NCBI RefSeq assembly: GCF_011764585.1
Contig: NZ_AP022853.1
Coordinates: 851,501-915,500, forward strand
Reading direction: 5' to 3'
DNA length: 64,000 nt
From: Sulfurimicrobium lacus
GTDB lineage: Bacteria > Pseudomonadota > Gammaproteobacteria > Burkholderiales > Sulfuricellaceae
How positions within the stretch are numbered: position 1 is the stretch's first letter; each line of letters begins with the position of its first letter. The notes beneath the pieces are model-generated. The model saw nothing but the letters and a program-made list of their open reading frames with translations, ran no database searches and was not told where the DNA came from. This document shows positions 1 through 7,061 of this stretch, piece after piece. A program made the translations under genes and the position numbers.

Positions 1-1435
1 TGTTGGCTGCGCAATACGGCCTGCAAATCCCGCCAACGGCCTCGGTACCGGGACGGCACACGCAAACGCCTGCACTGTTGCGCTCTTCGTTCAGTCCGGC
101 ACATGGCGGAGGCGGCGTTTTGGTGGTGACGGCAGTCGGTTCTATGGGCTTTTTTGTGGCGTCAGGCGTTTTTTGCTCGCGCTGATTCAAAAACGCAAGT
201 TCGCGGTCTATTTTTTCCCTGGCATCGGCGTCGGTGGTTTTGTCGCGCATCGCATTCAGTGCGTCAACTTTCTTGAGCACGTCCGCGAGCGGTAAGTTCT
301 GCAGCCGCTGCTCCAGCAGTGCGATTTCGCGCGCCAGTTTTTCCTTTGCATCGGGGTCATCGGTTCTGGCTCGCAATGTTTTCAGCAAGTCGACCCGCGC
401 CCCGATGTTATCAGCGGTGTTTTTTTGTGCCCGGTCTACCATCTGTTGAGCACGAATTTGCTCGGCGCTTTGATGCATGGCTTCGGCTTGGCTGGCCGAG
501 AGTTCTCTGACAATGATCGGATAGGGAGATCGCGGGTTCTGTTCAAACGGGATCACCCAGGGCGTACCACTCTTTTCGAGGAGGGCGCTGTCTGTCTTTA
601 TTCTGCGAGCGATTTTGTTGGCCGCTTCTTCCTTGCGCTGTAGATCCCTCGACACGGCGTCCATCGTTTTATCAAGGATGGGCTTGAGCTTTGATTCGTA
701 TCCGTATGACCCGATGATTGCCCCGCTGACGCCACCGACTACACCGCCCAGGGCCGCGCCGGGGGGGCCTCCCAATACCATTCCGACGCCCGCACCCAGG
801 TATTTGCCGCCCGCCGCGCCTGCGGCGGCCGAATAGCCGGACAAGGCGGAATTCGCACCGGCCTGGGCAACGCCGACCCCATCCCCCCCGTAGAGGGCGC
901 CCGCCCCGGCCGCCACGTTGGATGCCTTGTCAAAGGCTGCGCCGGTCCCGAAGGTCCTGTTGAATCCACTTAGCGACTGAAAAGTCTTCTGGGTCAGAGC
1001 GTCACTCTTGCCGACCCTTTCCAGCGCGCTCCCCGCGCTTTTCAGACCGCTATCGAATTGTTTGAATACCTCTCGGCTTCTCCGGGCATAAGGGACTGCT
1101 GACCCATAAAATACTTCTCCGATCTGTTGGCGGACCTGTTGGCTTTGTAGCGGAGCGACAGATTCGGAAATCGCTTCGCTTGAATTAAAAAGGTTGCTGG
1201 CCGCGTTGCCGTTCACCGTGTCGACAAACGTGTTCACGACCGGCTTCACGATCTTTTTCACATAATTCGTCGTGGATGTCTCTTTGGCTACTGGCACTGT
1301 TGCTGTCGTTACACCACTGCTACCGGCAGCCAATGGCATGGTGTCAGACCGGCTCGCAGCCGGCAGAATTGCAACGAGTCCCAGGAGGAATATAAAAGTG
1401 CTTCGCCAGGCGAAAGCAAGCGGTAGCGGTTTCAT
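1..1435 (-). CDS. Exported glycine-zipper protein of unknown function, 3' end outside window
   Basis: The frame is open from the ATG at 1435 to the left edge (at least 478 codons), so the gene is cut by the window. The product starts with a signal-peptide-like segment (basic MKPLPLAFAWR, then a hydrophobic stretch to about residue 28). A glycine-rich stretch follows at about residues 195-235 (GKYLGAGVGMVLGGPPG, then GGVVGGVSG), resembling glycine-zipper membrane segments. Near the visible C-terminus are two similar charged helical repeats (ARVDLLKTLRARTDDPDAKE and KKVDALNAMRDKTTDADARE), probably coiled coil. Its ATG overlaps the stop of the upstream gene as ATGA, with AAGGAG upstream, so the two are co-translated. 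I do not recognise the family. Confidence 0.75.
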   Translation of the reverse strand, partial: MKPLPLAFAWRSTFIFLLGLVAILPAASRSDTMPLAAGSSGVTTATVPVAKETSTTNYVKKIVKPVVNTFVDTVNGNAASNLFNSSEAISESVAPLQSQQVRQQIGEVFYGSAVPYARRSREVFKQFDSGLKSAGSALERVGKSDALTQKTFQSLSGFNRTFGTGAAFDKASNVAAGAGALYGGDGVGVAQAGANSALSGYSAAAGAAGGKYLGAGVGMVLGGPPGAALGGVVGGVSGAIIGSYGYESKLKPILDKTMDAVSRDLQRKEEAANKIARRIKTDSALLEKSGTPWVIPFEQNPRSPYPIIVRELSASQAEAMHQSAEQIRAQQMVDRAQKNTADNIGARVDLLKTLRARTDDPDAKEKLAREIALLEQRLQNLPLADVLKKVDALNAMRDKTTDADAREKIDRELAFLNQREQKTPDATKKPIEPTAVTTKTPPPPCAGLNEERNSAGVCVCRPGTEAVGGICRPYCAAN

Positions 1436-2529
1436 AGTGAGAGCTCCTTGTGGGGCGCTTCACCTTTGCCTTTGATCTCTTGGTAGAACCCGGAATAGTC
1501 GATGACATCGATTCTTTTCAGGCGCAGATCAGCTTTCTTGCCTTTAAAAAACAGACTTAGGCTCCCGTTTACATCAAATACCGGCGACAGGAACACCAGG
1601 CAACCGTCATTCCCGTCAATCACAGCTACCGCTTCCAGCGTCCTGAACCACTTGGCGTCCACGCCTTCAAGCACGTCCCAGGTTTGCGGCAATGTATCGT
1701 CCGCGGTCTTGCGGCTCTTCCCGATCTGCCCTTGGGCGCCGGCGCGAATGACGTCAACGGTCAGGCGGCGGCACGTTGCGATCCGGGAATTGTTTTCTTT
1801 TTTCAGGGTTCTGAATGCATTTATGTTTTGCAGGTTGTTGAGCAGCATCAGCGAGACTGCGGGGTAATTCACCTCCGTCAACAACTGCTGATTTTCCAGA
1901 ACCGGCAACTGCTTGCGCCAGGGACCCGAACCTGTGGTCTTGAATCGCTCTTCAAATTCCTGGATGGACTGCGCAACGCTGCTACCCAGTGCCGCTGGCT
2001 TGAACGTATTGGTCCTGAGCCAGTTTGGTACTGGGCTGAGTTCCTTCCCGGGCCGCAGCCAGTCGCCCATCAGCATCTCTGCATCGACCAGGCGCGGGAT
2101 GTCCTCATCCATCCGCCATTCGGTGATCAGGAAGACGTCGCACCAGGGATTGTAAAATGCCACCAGCGGCTGTTGACGTCCTGCGGCCCCGACTGCATGG
2201 ACAGATGAACTCATGAAATAGGACCAGCCCATTGCGGGCGGGGTTTCGGCCCAGATGTTCTGGCTGAAGCGCCTGAATTTAGCGACCGCATCATCCGTTG
2301 CGAACATCAATAGCGCTTTTTCATAGTCGCCTATGGAAATCTGCTTGAAGCGGTTAACCGCCATCAGCAATGTCGTGAGGCGGACCAAATCAGCCGTGCT
2401 CTGCACAGCAGACGCTTCAGGCGGTGAGGCGGAGATGACGCTGGGAGGAGAGGACAAATCGGCACTGAAAGCGGGCGCAGCAAACAGCCAGCCCAACAAT
2501 GCAACCGTTACGATGGTTAACCTGTTCAT
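1432..2529 (-). CDS. Exported protein of unknown function
   Basis: About 365 residues when started at MNRLTIVTVALLGWLF, which gives a clear signal peptide ending near AFSA. Starting 16 codons further upstream would bury that signal. The mature part is soluble-looking, without membrane helices or a motif I can assign; WCDVFLITEWRMDEDIPRL is one of several Trp-rich stretches. Its stop overlaps the start of the downstream exported protein (ATGA), so both likely act together in the envelope. No function is proposed. Confidence 0.72.
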   Translation of the reverse strand: MNRLTIVTVALLGWLFAAPAFSADLSSPPSVISASPPEASAVQSTADLVRLTTLLMAVNRFKQISIGDYEKALLMFATDDAVAKFRRFSQNIWAETPPAMGWSYFMSSSVHAVGAAGRQQPLVAFYNPWCDVFLITEWRMDEDIPRLVDAEMLMGDWLRPGKELSPVPNWLRTNTFKPAALGSSVAQSIQEFEERFKTTGSGPWRKQLPVLENQQLLTEVNYPAVSLMLLNNLQNINAFRTLKKENNSRIATCRRLTVDVIRAGAQGQIGKSRKTADDTLPQTWDVLEGVDAKWFRTLEAVAVIDGNDGCLVFLSPVFDVNGSLSLFFKGKKADLRLKRIDVIDYSGFYQEIKGKGEAPHKELSL

Positions 2530-2958
2530 GATATGGCCTCGTGCTGATGGGCCTTGACTGGCCCCTGCTGCTTGCACTGGCTCGTTTATGAAAATAAACA
2601 GAGCCGCTATATCCTGCTTTTCTTGTTCAGGTGTTCGATGAATTATCGCGTCATGCGCGTTCAGATATGAACGGCAAACGGCGTTATTGGGAATATTGTA
2701 GGCGCATCAAAAACGAATGCAATGACTTGCAAAGTGGGCGGCGAAAATAATAACGCCGCATCAAAGCGGCGTTATATCTGTGTCGGCTTCTGGGTGCCGA
2801 AGTGGTCAGTCATCGTATCCTGACTTGGGGTGAAGCTAAAGACAATCGATCGTTGAAGTGGCGATAGGCGTCTTCCTCTGCGGACAGGTTTTCTGAACCT
2901 GAAACTCGAAAACCACGCTTATTTTATACACCCAATTTCCGCCTGATTCAACCTGAAA
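2530..2958. other. Gene-free spacer of 430 bp
   Basis: I see no supportable gene here. The spacer must hold the promoter of the exported-protein pair on the left and the end of the creBC transcript. It contains one clear hairpin at 2751-2774, annotated separately. Base composition is more AT-rich than the flanking genes. Confidence 0.5.
2751..2774 (-). terminator. Hairpin, probable terminator of the creBC transcript
   Basis: A perfect 9-bp inverted repeat (TAACGCCGC / GCGGCGTTA) with a 6-base loop. On the minus strand it is followed by ATTATTTTCG, a moderately T-rich tail. It lies about 185 bp beyond the creC stop, so the assignment to creBC is an inference. Confidence 0.5.
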
Positions 2959-4410
2959 CTAGCGCCGGGCACTTTCGGACGTCACCGTCGCCGGCAAGCT
3001 CAGGGTTGCTTCCGCGCCGCCCTCGGGGCGGTTGGCGAGAAAGGCTTCGCCGCCGTGCAGGTGGGCGATTTCGCGCACGAAGGCGAGGCCCAGGCCGGTG
3101 CTCTTGCGGCCGGAATCGGGGCGGCGCAGGGAGTAGAATTTTTCGAACACGCGGTCGAGGGCGTAGTCGGGCACGCCGGGGCCGTGGTCGCGCACCGTGA
3201 GTTCGACGCGGCGGCCGGACATGGCGGCGCTCAGCTCGACCGCGGCGCCGGGCGGGGAGAAATCGACGGCGTTGGCGAGCAGGTTGGCCAGCGCCTGGTG
3301 CAGCAGGAAAGGATCGCCTTCGACCCGGATGTTGTCCGGCACGGCGACATGCAGGGTGACTTCCCGGCGCCGCGCCGCGTGTTCCAGCGCCGCAGCGGCC
3401 TGGCTCGCGAGGACGGCGATGTCCACCGGTTGCACGTCTTCCAGGGTACGGTGCTTTTCCAGGCTGGACAGTTCCAGCAGGCGGTCGGCGAGATCCTGCA
3501 GGCGTTGCACCTGTTCCGCGATGTTGGCGCTGAAACGCTGGCGCTGCGCTTCCGGCATGTCCTCGCGCAGCAGCTCGGCGGCGCCGCGGATGGCGGCGAG
3601 CGGGCTTTTCAGCTCGTGGGTCAGGGTCTGCACGTATTCCTCGGTGTAGCTGTTGCCGGCCAGCGCGTCGCGCATGTCGCGGAAGGCGGCGGAAAGCAGG
3701 GTGGAGAGGCGCCCCAGCAGGCGCCCGGGATGGCGCAGCCCTTCCTGGCGCACCACCCGCAGCAGATCGGCGGAGAGCCCGAAAGGGCGCACCAGCCACA
3801 CCGAGAGCACCAGCAGCAGGACGATGAAGGCGGCGACGGTGATGAGGCCGACGTAAAGCAGCTTCTGCCGCGCCGATTCCACGCGCAATCCCTGCGAGGC
3901 CACCGTCTTGCCCACGCTCACCACGCCGACGATGCCCTCGCCGTCGTGTATCGGCGCAGCCACGTACATCACCGCGGTCTCCGGCTTGTCCGGGTCGGCC
4001 CGCGTGGTGCGTGCGCCGTACTCGCCCGCCAGGGTCAGGCTCACGTCGCGCCAGCCGCGGTAATCCTGGCCTTCGTCCTGGCCGGTGGAGTCGTACAGCA
4101 CCTCGCCGTTGGCGTCGGTGACGTAGACGCGCAGCTCCACGCGGCGCTTGGCCAGGCCGTAGATTTCGGCGGAAAAACGGCGCGAATAGGCGGTCTGCAG
4201 CGCGGCGCGCAGGTGCGCCGGGTCGATGCGCCCCTCGCGCATGTCGGTCTCGACCAGCGATGCGAGCAGGTGCGCCGTGTCGACCAGGGATTCTTCGGCG
4301 GACTCGCGGTAGCGCGCGTCGAGATCGGTGGATACGCGGTAGAGCAGGAAGGCGACGCCGAACGAGAACAGCAGCAGGATGCCGAGGAAGATGCGGTTGC
4401 GGCGGCTCAT
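2959..4410 (-). CDS. creC: Sensor histidine kinase CreC
   Basis: Inner-membrane sensor kinase of the CreBC two-component system; 483 residues, the usual CreC length. Transmembrane helix at about residues 7-24, a periplasmic sensor region with RVYVTDANGEVLYDSTG, and a second helix at about 187-205. The H-box THELKSPLAAIRGA has the phospho-acceptor His near 265, and the ATPase domain has N-box LANLLANAVDFSP and G-boxes DHGPGVPD and STGLGLAFV. It lies 160 bp downstream of creB, separated by a nonamer-type inverted repeat. In enterobacteria CreBC responds to carbon/fermentation state; the signal here is unknown. Confidence 0.9.
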   Translation of the reverse strand: MSRRNRIFLGILLLFSFGVAFLLYRVSTDLDARYRESAEESLVDTAHLLASLVETDMREGRIDPAHLRAALQTAYSRRFSAEIYGLAKRRVELRVYVTDANGEVLYDSTGQDEGQDYRGWRDVSLTLAGEYGARTTRADPDKPETAVMYVAAPIHDGEGIVGVVSVGKTVASQGLRVESARQKLLYVGLITVAAFIVLLLVLSVWLVRPFGLSADLLRVVRQEGLRHPGRLLGRLSTLLSAAFRDMRDALAGNSYTEEYVQTLTHELKSPLAAIRGAAELLREDMPEAQRQRFSANIAEQVQRLQDLADRLLELSSLEKHRTLEDVQPVDIAVLASQAAAALEHAARRREVTLHVAVPDNIRVEGDPFLLHQALANLLANAVDFSPPGAAVELSAAMSGRRVELTVRDHGPGVPDYALDRVFEKFYSLRRPDSGRKSTGLGLAFVREIAHLHGGEAFLANRPEGGAEATLSLPATVTSESARR

Positions 4411-4425
4411 TTTGGGAAGGGCGAT

Positions 4426-4558
4426 TTAACCACGGAATACACGGAACACACGGAGAAAAGCAATGCAAGGCATGAAATCAGGCCAGAATTCGCAGAGGGG
4501 AGTTTGGGATTTTTGTTTTCTTGCCCTTTTCCGTGTCCTCCGTGTGTTCCGTGGTTAT
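4426..4558. repeat. Nonamer-type inverted repeat (copy 1, CACGGA type)
   Basis: The left arm (4426-4460) has three roughly 9-base units of the form ACACGGAAY after TTAACC. The right arm (4529-4558) is its reverse complement ending in GGTTA. A loop of about 70 bases separates the arms, which could form a long stem. The element fills the creB-creC gap. Related copies lie at 34601-34680, 35811-35932 and 52528-52657. Confidence 0.75.
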
Positions 4559-4573
4559 AAAGTTTTTTCACAA

Positions 4574-5281
4574 TTACTCACTCTCCTTGAGCGAATACCC
4601 CATGCCGCGATGGGTCTGGATCGGGTCGCAGCCGGGCGCGGCAGCGCGCAGCTTGGCGCGCAGCAGCTTGATGTGGGCGTCGACGGTGCGGTCGAGACTC
4701 ACCTCGGGATGGTCCCAGGCATGGGTCATCAGCTCCTCGCGGGTATAGACCCGGCCGGGGCGTTCGACCAGGGTCTTGAGCAGGCGGTACTCGGTGCGCG
4801 ACAGTTCCAGCGCATGGCCGTGGAAACTGATGAACTTGCGCTCGTCGTCGATGGCGAACGGGCCGTTGCGCGGCGCAGGCTTTTGCGGCGCGGCTGTCGT
4901 TGCGGGCTGTCCGGCGCGGGCCGCACGGCGCAGCACGGTGCGCACCCGGGCGCACACCTCGCGCGGGCTGAAGGGCTTGGAGATGTAATCGTCCGCCCCG
5001 AGTTCCAGTCCCACCACGCGGTCGATCTCGCCCGAGCGCGCGGTGAGGAAAATCACCGGCAGGCTCTGGCGGCGCGAAATCTCGCGGAACAGGTCAAAGC
5101 CGTTGATGTCCGGCAGGCCCACGTCGAGCAGCGCCAAGTCGAACGCGGATTGCCCCAGCGCCGCCAGCGCGGCCTCGCCGGTGGCGCACCAGACGGCCTC
5201 GAAACCGTCGGTGGAGAGGGCGTAGGTAAGGGTGTCGGCGATGGCCGGTTCGTCTTCGATGATCAGGATGCGTTGGGACAT
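4574..5281 (-). CDS. creB: Response regulator CreB (OmpR/PhoB family)
   Basis: Cytoplasmic DNA-binding partner of CreC, 235 residues. The receiver domain (about 1-120) has the acidic pair ED at 9-10, phospho-acceptor Asp 53 in LLDVGLPD, Thr 80 in FLTAR and Lys 102 in SKPFSP. The C-terminal winged helix (about 140-232) carries LSRTEYRLLKTLVERPGRVYTREEL and RTVDAHIKLLRAKL. It is first in the operon, upstream of creC. creA is about 45 kb away, near modABC, and I see no creD in the window. Confidence 0.9.
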   Translation of the reverse strand: MSQRILIIEDEPAIADTLTYALSTDGFEAVWCATGEAALAALGQSAFDLALLDVGLPDINGFDLFREISRRQSLPVIFLTARSGEIDRVVGLELGADDYISKPFSPREVCARVRTVLRRAARAGQPATTAAPQKPAPRNGPFAIDDERKFISFHGHALELSRTEYRLLKTLVERPGRVYTREELMTHAWDHPEVSLDRTVDAHIKLLRAKLRAAAPGCDPIQTHRGMGYSLKESE

Positions 5282-5368
5282 ATGGTTGCTCGGAATTATG
5301 AATTACGAATGTGCATCAGTTCAGATTTGACCAGATGGATAGTGTCAAATGATCCGGCCGTGAATGCC

Positions 5369-6238
5369 TCAATTCGCCCTTGGGCCTCCAGGTTGAACGC
5401 TTTCCGGTGCTGGCTGGTCACGTTCCTTTATGAACCCTTTGCTGAGACCGACGGTGCTGATCTTCTGAACGAGGTCACTTCCGAAAAGGAACAAGCCCCA
5501 GGTAACGTCAGCAAATTCCTGTGTAGTGAATGTGATTCTTTCCCCAAGCCTAAACGACGTGCAGTGATCGACGCCCTTGATGCAAAGCCAACTGTCCTTC
5601 TCGATCACTCGTCCCAAAACAAGATCGTGCTCTCCATCCTCATCTTTAAGGAGCGTCACCAGTTTGCGCCACTCAACATTCAACGAAGCTTCGTTCGTAA
5701 TGTCTTTTTCCGTTACTACCCCATTCCTATGAACCAAACAGTTTCGGGCCGAGTTAACGCTAAGAATCTGCCTTAATAACGTAGCCTCAGGCGAGACTGC
5801 ATGTTCCCTCTGAAGATGCGTGAATTTATCAGGAAGCCCAAGGCGATGAAATGACTTCTCGCCTGAAACGATCTCTCGGTTCCAGTCTTCTCCACGAAGC
5901 TGAATGCCACCTTGTTGTTGCTCGGCAAGTTTCCAATACGATAAGACTTCATGGGCAGACTCGACGAATAAGCTCAGCCCCTCAATTGCGTCTCTGAAGC
6001 CATTGGAAAGAATCCAGTTTCTGTGATGTTCCATTGCCTCAGTAGGAGTCCACAGGAGCCTTTGGTCGAATGTTGTGGCGAAGGTGCCAAGTGGCAGTCT
6101 TAACTGGGAATTATCGTCTGGCGACACCTGGACCTTAAGCGCGACAGAAACTAGATTGATCGTCCATTGCAGCGAGCGCTGCAGTTCCCCGAGGAGTGCG
6201 TCGAGATTTACAACGATGTTAAGGGGGCACGGTTCCAT
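5369..6238 (-). CDS. Unknown protein with a HEPN-like motif
   Basis: 289 residues, visibly AT-richer than its neighbours, which suggests recent acquisition. I do not recognise a full-length family. The central stretch NSARNCLVHRNGVVTEKD contains R-N-x3-H, which fits the Rx4-6H core motif of HEPN domains found in RNases of defence and toxin systems. The rest is helical-looking and lacks a signal peptide or membrane segments. No clear partner gene adjoins: creB lies 87 bp downstream and a REP-like repeat lies upstream. The HEPN reading is an inference from one short motif. Confidence 0.6.
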   Translation of the reverse strand: MEPCPLNIVVNLDALLGELQRSLQWTINLVSVALKVQVSPDDNSQLRLPLGTFATTFDQRLLWTPTEAMEHHRNWILSNGFRDAIEGLSLFVESAHEVLSYWKLAEQQQGGIQLRGEDWNREIVSGEKSFHRLGLPDKFTHLQREHAVSPEATLLRQILSVNSARNCLVHRNGVVTEKDITNEASLNVEWRKLVTLLKDEDGEHDLVLGRVIEKDSWLCIKGVDHCTSFRLGERITFTTQEFADVTWGLFLFGSDLVQKISTVGLSKGFIKERDQPAPESVQPGGPRAN

Positions 6239-6272
6239 TAGGTTCAGCAGTAAGTGTAGGGAGCAACAACAG

Positions 6273-6352
6273 CCGAAAAGGGGACGGATTTATTTTCTCT
6301 TGCCCTATTAGGATGCACGGGAATGGCCAATAAACCTCTGTCCTTTTTCGGG
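6273..6352. repeat. REP-like imperfect inverted repeat
   Basis: CCGAAAAGGGGACGGATTTA at the left end is matched in inverted orientation by TAAACCTCTGTCCTTTTTCGG at the right end, with several mismatches. This gives a palindromic unit of about 80 bp between the HEPN-like gene and the PIN-like gene. The arm resembles repeat ends often seen beside REP-associated transposases; that link is from memory, not shown here. Confidence 0.5.
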
Positions 6353-6398
6353 ATTTTGTTCTTGCACCTGCCGTCAACACAATCGAAGCTTCGGATGT

Positions 6399-6731
6399 CT
6401 ATCGAATTTCGATCACCGCATCACCCGCAGCCAGCATGTCGCGCAGGGCGGGCAGTATTTTCGAAAACGCTTCCAGCAACACCACCTTCCGGCAATTGCC
6501 GAGACGGACCCAGACGACCTGGGGCGGGATGCTGCGTTGCGCATTGGCGAATAGCTGAAAGTCCTCGTCCTTGGTGATGATGGTCAGGCCGCGCTCCTTG
6601 GCGTATTGCCAGATGACTCTGTCTTCCACCGCGTCCAGCCCGATGTCCTGCACATGGATGCAGTCCCAGCCATTGGCAGCAAGATAACGCGCCAGAGCCA
6701 ACGGAAGCTGATTGTCGACCAACAATGTCAT
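6399..6731 (-). CDS. DUF5615 PIN-like protein (putative toxin)
   Basis: 110 residues starting MTLLVDNQLPLALARYLAANGW, the typical DUF5615 opening with an acidic residue at the end of the first strand (LLVDNQLP). The conserved stretch LTIITKDEDFQLF supplies a second acidic cluster. Members are PIN-fold-like and usually encoded next to a DUF433 protein. The start overlaps the stop of the upstream DUF433 gene by 4 bp (ATGA). A toxin/antitoxin role is the common inference for this pair and is not proven. Confidence 0.8.
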   Translation of the reverse strand: MTLLVDNQLPLALARYLAANGWDCIHVQDIGLDAVEDRVIWQYAKERGLTIITKDEDFQLFANAQRSIPPQVVWVRLGNCRKVVLLEAFSKILPALRDMLAAGDAVIEIR

Positions 6732-6958
6732 GCGGCAATCAGGATCGCATGGTCTGTCTGGGCTGCCGCATATTCGAGCGACGCCAGGATGTCGTCCTCT
6801 TCGAGGGTGGGGTAATCCTCAAGAATTTCCTGATGGGAGGCGCCGGCGGCAAGCAGTCCCAGGACATCCGTGACGCGAATGCGCATGCCACGAATGGACG
6901 GACGTCCGCCGCATTTGCCGGGTTCGATGGTGATTCGGTCGAGCAGACTGGGTTTCAT
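6728..6958 (-). CDS. DUF433 protein (putative antitoxin of the PIN-like pair)
   Basis: 76 residues from MKPSLLDRITIEPGKCGGRP. The stretch IRGMRIRVTDVLGLLAAGAS followed by HQEILEDYPTLEEDDILASL is the DUF433 signature, a small helix-turn-helix-like fold. A longer frame exists upstream, but the family starts about here and GGAAGA precedes the ATG, so the internal start is chosen (an ATG one codon earlier is also possible). It is first in a two-gene unit with the PIN-like gene. Confidence 0.78.
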   Translation of the reverse strand: MKPSLLDRITIEPGKCGGRPSIRGMRIRVTDVLGLLAAGASHQEILEDYPTLEEDDILASLEYAAAQTDHAILIAA

Positions 6959-7061
6959 CATTCTTCCAATTAAGGAGTTGGGAACACACACGAGTATGGC
7001 GTTTGGACTCTTGCTTAGCAAGAGTCCGGCGCCGTCACCGGATTGCCCACCTACCGGCTTC

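Noticed and set aside
4426-4558. CRISPR-like array from the 9-base tandem units
   Set aside because: Units are far too short, have no spacers, and the arms are inverted.
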